From assembly GCA_903856875.1 (NCBI GenBank), contig CAIODE010000327.1, positions 1 through 6,055 of the forward strand: a stretch of DNA of 6,055 nucleotides, in the 5' to 3' direction. The stretch's first letter is position 1, and the number at the start of each line of letters is the position of its first letter. The position numbers and the translations under genes were made by a program. Shown piece by piece: positions 3,544-6,055 of this stretch. The notes under the pieces are model-generated. The model was not told where the DNA came from. It saw nothing but the letters and a program-made list of their open reading frames with translations, and ran no database searches. Source of the stretch: an uncultured Burkholderiales bacterium. Its GTDB lineage: Bacteria > Pseudomonadota > Gammaproteobacteria > Burkholderiales > Burkholderiaceae_C.

Positions 3544-6055
3544 TTAAACCAAAACGCGCTCTATACCGCCTGCATTGGCAGCGGCCACGTACTCGGGCAT
3601 CCATTGCTCACCCAAAATGTGTTTGGCCATTTCCACCACAATGTAATCGGCTTCCAACAAGCCATTTTTCAAATCGTCACCGAAGCGTGACAAGCCTTGC
3701 AAGCAGCTAGGGCAGCTGGTCAAGACCTTGATGTTTTCTTTTTCTCCCACCATGCCGCTTGCACGCATTTGCGCTTCACCTTGAAGTATTTCTTCTTCCT
3801 TGCGAAAACGCACTTGCGTGGCGATGTCGGGGCGCGTCACACCCAAAGTACCTGACTCACCGCAGCAGCGATCCGACTTCAAAACCTGTGGACCCAACAA
3901 AGACTTGACCGTCTTCATGGGGTCTTGCAACTTCATGGGGCTGTGACAAGGATCGTGATACAGGTAGGCGCCGTTGTTGCTGAGCGTCATGCCTTTTTCA
4001 AGCAAGTACTCATGGATGTCAATAATGCGGCAACCTGGGAAAATTTTGTCGAACTCATAGCCCTGCAGTTGGTCGTAACAGGTGCCGCAACTGACCACCA
4101 CCGTTTTGATGTCCAAGTAGTTCAGGGTGTTGGCCACGCGGTGGAACAAGACCCGGTTGTCCGTGATGATTATTTCGGCCTTGTCAAACTGGCCGCTGCC
4201 CTTTTGGGGGTAGCCGCAGCATAAATAACCAGGCGGCAAAACCGTTTGCACACCGGTATGCCAGAGCATGGCTTGCGTAGCCAAGCCCACTTGGCTGAAC
4301 AAGCGTTCTGAGCCACAACCGGGGAAGTAAAACACCGCCTCTGTCTCGGAGGTGGTGGTCTTCGGGTTGCGAATGATGGGCACGTAATCTTGATCTTCAA
4401 TGTCCAGCAAGGCTCGCGCCGTTTTCTTGGGCAAGCCACCTGGCATCTTCTTGTTGATGAAGTGAATGATTTGCTCTTTGATGGGCGCCGCACCAATGCT
4501 GGCAGGTGGCGCTTTGGTTTGCTTGCGTGCAAAGGTTTTGAGCAAGTCGTGCGCAATGCGCTGCACCTTCATGCCCACTCCCACCATGCCAGCACGCGCC
4601 AGCTTGATGGTGTCAGGGTTGGTGGCATTCAACATGAACATGGCCGCTGCATTGCCGGGACGGAATGTTTTTTGGCCCATCTTGCGCAACAAATTGCGCA
4701 TGTTCATAGACACTTCGCCAAAGTCAATTTTGACGGGACAAGGTGAAAGGCACTTGTGACACACAGTGCAGTGGTCGGCCACATCTTCAAACTCTTGCCA
4801 GTGCTTGATGGACACACCGCGGCGTGTTTGCTCTTCGTACAAAAAGGCTTCGACCAACAGTGAAGTGGCCAAAATTTTGTTGCGGGGGCTGTACAGCAAA
4901 TTGGCGCGCGGCACATGCGTGGCGCACACGGGTTTGCATTTGCCGCAGCGCAAGCAATCTTTCACACTGTCGGCAATGGCGCCAATGTCTGACTGTTGCA
5001 TGATGAGCGATTCGTGGGCCATCAAACCAAAGCTGGGGGTGTAAGCATTGGTCAAATCGGCTTGAATGTCCATGCCTTCAGGGCCCTGCACTTGGCGCAT
5101 CAACTTGCCTTTGTTGAAGCGGCCTTCTGGGTCAATGCGCTGCTTGTAATCGGCAAATGGCTTCAGTTCGGCATCGGTTAGAAACTCTAGCTTCGTAATG
5201 CCAATACCGTGTTCTCCTGAAATGACACCATCGAGGCTTCGCGCCAAGACCATGATTCGCGCGACCGCTTGGTGCGCGGTTTGCAGCATGTCGTAGTCAT
5301 CAGAGTTGACAGGTATGTTGGTGTGCACATTGCCGTCACCTGCGTGCATGTGCAAAGCCACCCATACGCGGCCTTTGAGAACGCGTTTGTGAATGGCCAC
5401 ACACTCTTCCAAGATAGGCTGGAAGGCAGCGCCAGTTAAGATGGTTTGCAAGCTTGCCTTGATTTGCGTTTTCCAACTGGCACGCAAGGTGTGGTCTTGC
5501 AATTGTGGGAACAAAGTATCCACGCCGATCAACCAGCCTTGCCACAGGTCACGCACATCGCGCACCACCGCCAAAGCTTGTGAAACGCGCTCTTCTAGCA
5601 ATTCTGCAGAAGCAATTTCGCTCGTGTCTTCGTCTTTGCCCAAAGGCAAATTGCCCTTGCTTAAAAAAAGTTCCAACTCGTTGCACAACTTGATCTTGTT
5701 GCGCATGGACAATTCAATGTTGATGCGCTCAATGCCATCGGTATATTCCGCCATGCGAGGTAAGGGAATCACAACGTCTTCATTGATCTTGAAAGCGTTG
5801 GTATGACGGGCAATTGCCGCTGTACGAGCGCGATCTAGCCAAAACTTCTTACGTGCTTCGGCACTCACAGCTACAAAGCCCTCGCCTACACGTAAGTTAG
5901 CCATCCGAACGACTTCGCTAGTTGCTGCAGCAACCGCCTCTTCATCATCGCCTGCAATATCACCAAGCAAAACCATCTTTGGCAAACTATTGCGCTTTGA
6001 CTTGGTTGAATAGCCGACCGCTCTTAAATAACGATCGTCCAAATGCTCAAGGCCA
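3544..6055 (-). CDS. FAD-linked oxidase / 4Fe-4S / CCG fusion dehydrogenase (5' truncated)
   Basis: This is the C-terminal part of a very large fused flavo-iron-sulfur dehydrogenase of the GlcD-GlcF / D-lactate / D-2-hydroxyglutarate dehydrogenase (YdiJ-like) superfamily; in Burkholderiales such proteins exceed 1,200 residues and often carry DUF3683. The frame stays open to the right edge, so the FAD-binding PCMH domain and true start are outside; the TTG at 6042-6040 is not a start. Counting that codon as residue 1, the FAD-linked oxidase C-terminal domain (about 20-315) has H233-AGDGNV-H240 and GEHGIG (276-281), giving H233, H240 and E277 as likely metal ligands. Two 4Fe-4S motifs follow: C363, C366, C369, C373 and C425, C428, C431, C435. 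Two CCG (heterodisulfide-reductase-type) domains have C576, C608-C609, C652, C655 and C699, C726-C727, C777, C780. All expected cysteines are present and there is no frameshift. It probably oxidises a 2-hydroxyacid and passes electrons towards the respiratory chain; the substrate cannot be read from the sequence. Confidence 0.93.
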   Translation of the reverse strand, partial: GLEHLDDRYLRAVGYSTKSKRNSLPKMVLLGDIAGDDEEAVAAATSEVVRMANLRVGEGFVAVSAEARKKFWLDRARTAAIARHTNAFKINEDVVIPLPRMAEYTDGIERINIELSMRNKIKLCNELELFLSKGNLPLGKDEDTSEIASAELLEERVSQALAVVRDVRDLWQGWLIGVDTLFPQLQDHTLRASWKTQIKASLQTILTGAAFQPILEECVAIHKRVLKGRVWVALHMHAGDGNVHTNIPVNSDDYDMLQTAHQAVARIMVLARSLDGVISGEHGIGITKLEFLTDAELKPFADYKQRIDPEGRFNKGKLMRQVQGPEGMDIQADLTNAYTPSFGLMAHESLIMQQSDIGAIADSVKDCLRCGKCKPVCATHVPRANLLYSPRNKILATSLLVEAFLYEEQTRRGVSIKHWQEFEDVADHCTVCHKCLSPCPVKIDFGEVSMNMRNLLRKMGQKTFRPGNAAAMFMLNATNPDTIKLARAGMVGVGMKVQRIAHDLLKTFARKQTKAPPASIGAAPIKEQIIHFINKKMPGGLPKKTARALLDIEDQDYVPIIRNPKTTTSETEAVFYFPGCGSERLFSQVGLATQAMLWHTGVQTVLPPGYLCCGYPQKGSGQFDKAEIIITDNRVLFHRVANTLNYLDIKTVVVSCGTCYDQLQGYEFDKIFPGCRIIDIHEYLLEKGMTLSNNGAYLYHDPCHSPMKLQDPMKTVKSLLGPQVLKSDRCCGESGTLGVTRPDIATQVRFRKEEEILQGEAQMRASGMVGEKENIKVLTSCPSCLQGLSRFGDDLKNGLLEADYIVVEMAKHILGEQWMPEYVAAANAGGIERVLV

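Noticed and set aside
5393..5806. Plus-strand open frame of 137 codons opposite the dehydrogenase
   Set aside because: It is antisense to the conserved FAD-linked oxidase domain and of low-complexity, Ser/Arg/Lys-rich composition typical of a shadow frame.
6040..6042. TTG as the start of the large dehydrogenase
   Set aside because: The frame continues upstream without a stop (codons for G-L-E-H) to the window edge, and the family has a FAD-binding domain before this point.

Overview
The window looks like one end of a short-read contig from a Burkholderiales betaproteobacterium. A freshwater Comamonadaceae type such as a Limnohabitans or Rhodoferax relative seems likely. That placement is inferred from gene content, gene order and roughly 50-53% GC in the stretches counted by hand, not from a marker gene. 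Bases 1-23 are not genomic: they match the 3' end of the Illumina Read 1 / universal adapter.

Everything else is one compact, minus-strand, operon-like array of six genes, read from the right edge to the left edge: (1) the C-terminal 837 or so residues of a very large FAD-linked oxidase / 4Fe-4S / CCG fusion dehydrogenase, cut at the right edge (3544-6055); (2) a DUF971 (GBBH-like N-terminal domain) protein (3102-3518); (3) ubiE, the demethylmenaquinone/ubiquinone C-methyltransferase (2357-3088); (4) a Tim44-like membrane protein with a signal peptide and an Ala/Pro linker (1285-2325); (5) a UbiJ-type SCP2 protein (675-1223); (6) the N-terminal 218 residues of ubiB (24-678), cut at the left edge where adapter begins. 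Gaps are 25, 13, 31 and 61 bases, then a 4-base ATGA overlap. No stretch over 100 bases lacks a gene, and I saw no convincing promoter or terminator between genes, so one transcript is plausible. The operon promoter would lie beyond the right edge.

The theme is the respiratory quinone pool. UbiE modifies the ubiquinone ring, UbiJ is a lipid-binding accessory factor of the ubiquinone-synthesis complex, and UbiB is the atypical kinase/ATPase needed for ubiquinone synthesis. The upstream flavo-iron-sulfur dehydrogenase is of the 2-hydroxyacid dehydrogenase type, whose members commonly feed electrons to the respiratory chain. DUF971 and the Tim44-like protein have no settled role here.

I found no tRNA, rRNA, CRISPR array, insertion sequence, phage gene or attachment site. 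The region reads as conserved core genome rather than a novel accessory system. The points most worth checking are the adapter artefact, the shortened UbiJ C-terminus, the topology of the Tim44-like protein inserted between ubiE and ubiJ, and a codon-use shift in the last 300 or so bases that could mark a chimeric join.
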